A stretch of DNA of 32,389 nucleotides from Spirochaetota bacterium (lineage in GTDB: Bacteria; Spirochaetota; UBA4802; UBA5550). Position 1 is the stretch's first letter. Each line of letters opens with the position of its first letter. The notes beneath the pieces were generated by a model that saw only the letters and a list, made by a program, of their open reading frames with translations, was not told where the DNA came from and searched no databases. Location of the stretch: NCBI GenBank assembly GCA_022709405.1, contig JAKLIV010000027.1, positions 1 through 32,389 on the forward strand, given 5' to 3'. The position numbers and the translations under genes were made by a program. Of the stretch, positions 32,385-32,389 are shown piece by piece.

Positions 32385-32389
32385 CCGCG

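Noticed and set aside
1..32389. CRISPR array, tRNA, rRNA, prophage or insertion sequence
   Set aside because: No regularly spaced short repeats, cloverleaf sequence, rRNA motif, transposase or phage gene was recognised on either strand.

Overview
The window is a bacterial chromosome segment of mixed, moderately high GC. It looks most like a member of the Spirochaetota, possibly a Leptospirales-like or uncultured lineage. The evidence is indirect: two membrane receptors that join a 7TM region of the 7TMR-DISM type to an AraC DNA-binding domain, several lipoproteins with permissive lipoboxes, a lipoprotein combining MopE-type repeats with a formylglycine-generating-enzyme-like domain, a GerMN protein and a FATP-type acyl-CoA synthetase. 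A desulfobacterial or other deltaproteobacterial-type origin is not excluded. No rRNA, tRNA, CRISPR array, transposase or phage gene was seen.

Layout. 1-3.5 kb: pheS-pheT, closed by a strong palindrome. 3.8-6.7 kb: a large repeat-containing surface lipoprotein. 6.7-9.2 kb: a CYTH protein and a GerMN protein on the minus strand, then pcm on the plus strand. 9.3-11.1 kb: a 619-residue protein I do not recognise. 11.2-12.4 kb: a vapBC toxin-antitoxin pair between two related terminator-like repeats, then an FmdB-type zinc ribbon. 12.7-14.7 kb: a radical SAM gene overlapping hslO, followed by a 44-bp perfect palindrome. 14.8-16.4 kb: an amidohydrolase. 16.7-19.7 kb: two adjacent lipoprotein serine hydrolases. 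19.8-21.3 kb: a six-TM chemoreceptor-like protein. 21.5-25.8 kb: a minus-strand operon of two ThDP-enzyme paralogues and an SDR. 26.1-29.4 kb: two different, convergent 7TM-AraC regulators. 29.7-32.4 kb: an HSD17B4-like SDR and an acyl-CoA synthetase that reaches the window edge.

The most unusual unit is 21.5-27.7 kb. Two ThDP-enzyme-like proteins are encoded 10 bp apart, with an SDR in the same operon. One paralogue keeps the catalytic glutamate of the pyrimidine domain but has lost the usual metal and diphosphate ligands of its PP domain. The other keeps the canonical PP motif. This suggests an asymmetric heteromeric ThDP enzyme. The operon is divergent from a membrane-anchored AraC-type sensor with a carbohydrate-binding-like outer domain, and the shared intergenic region holds a candidate promoter and dyad repeats. 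This reads as a sensor-controlled catabolic or carboligation module of unknown substrate. The two lipoprotein esterases and the acyl-CoA synthetase/SDR pair nearby fit a lifestyle that uses esters and fatty acids, but no functional link between these units is shown.
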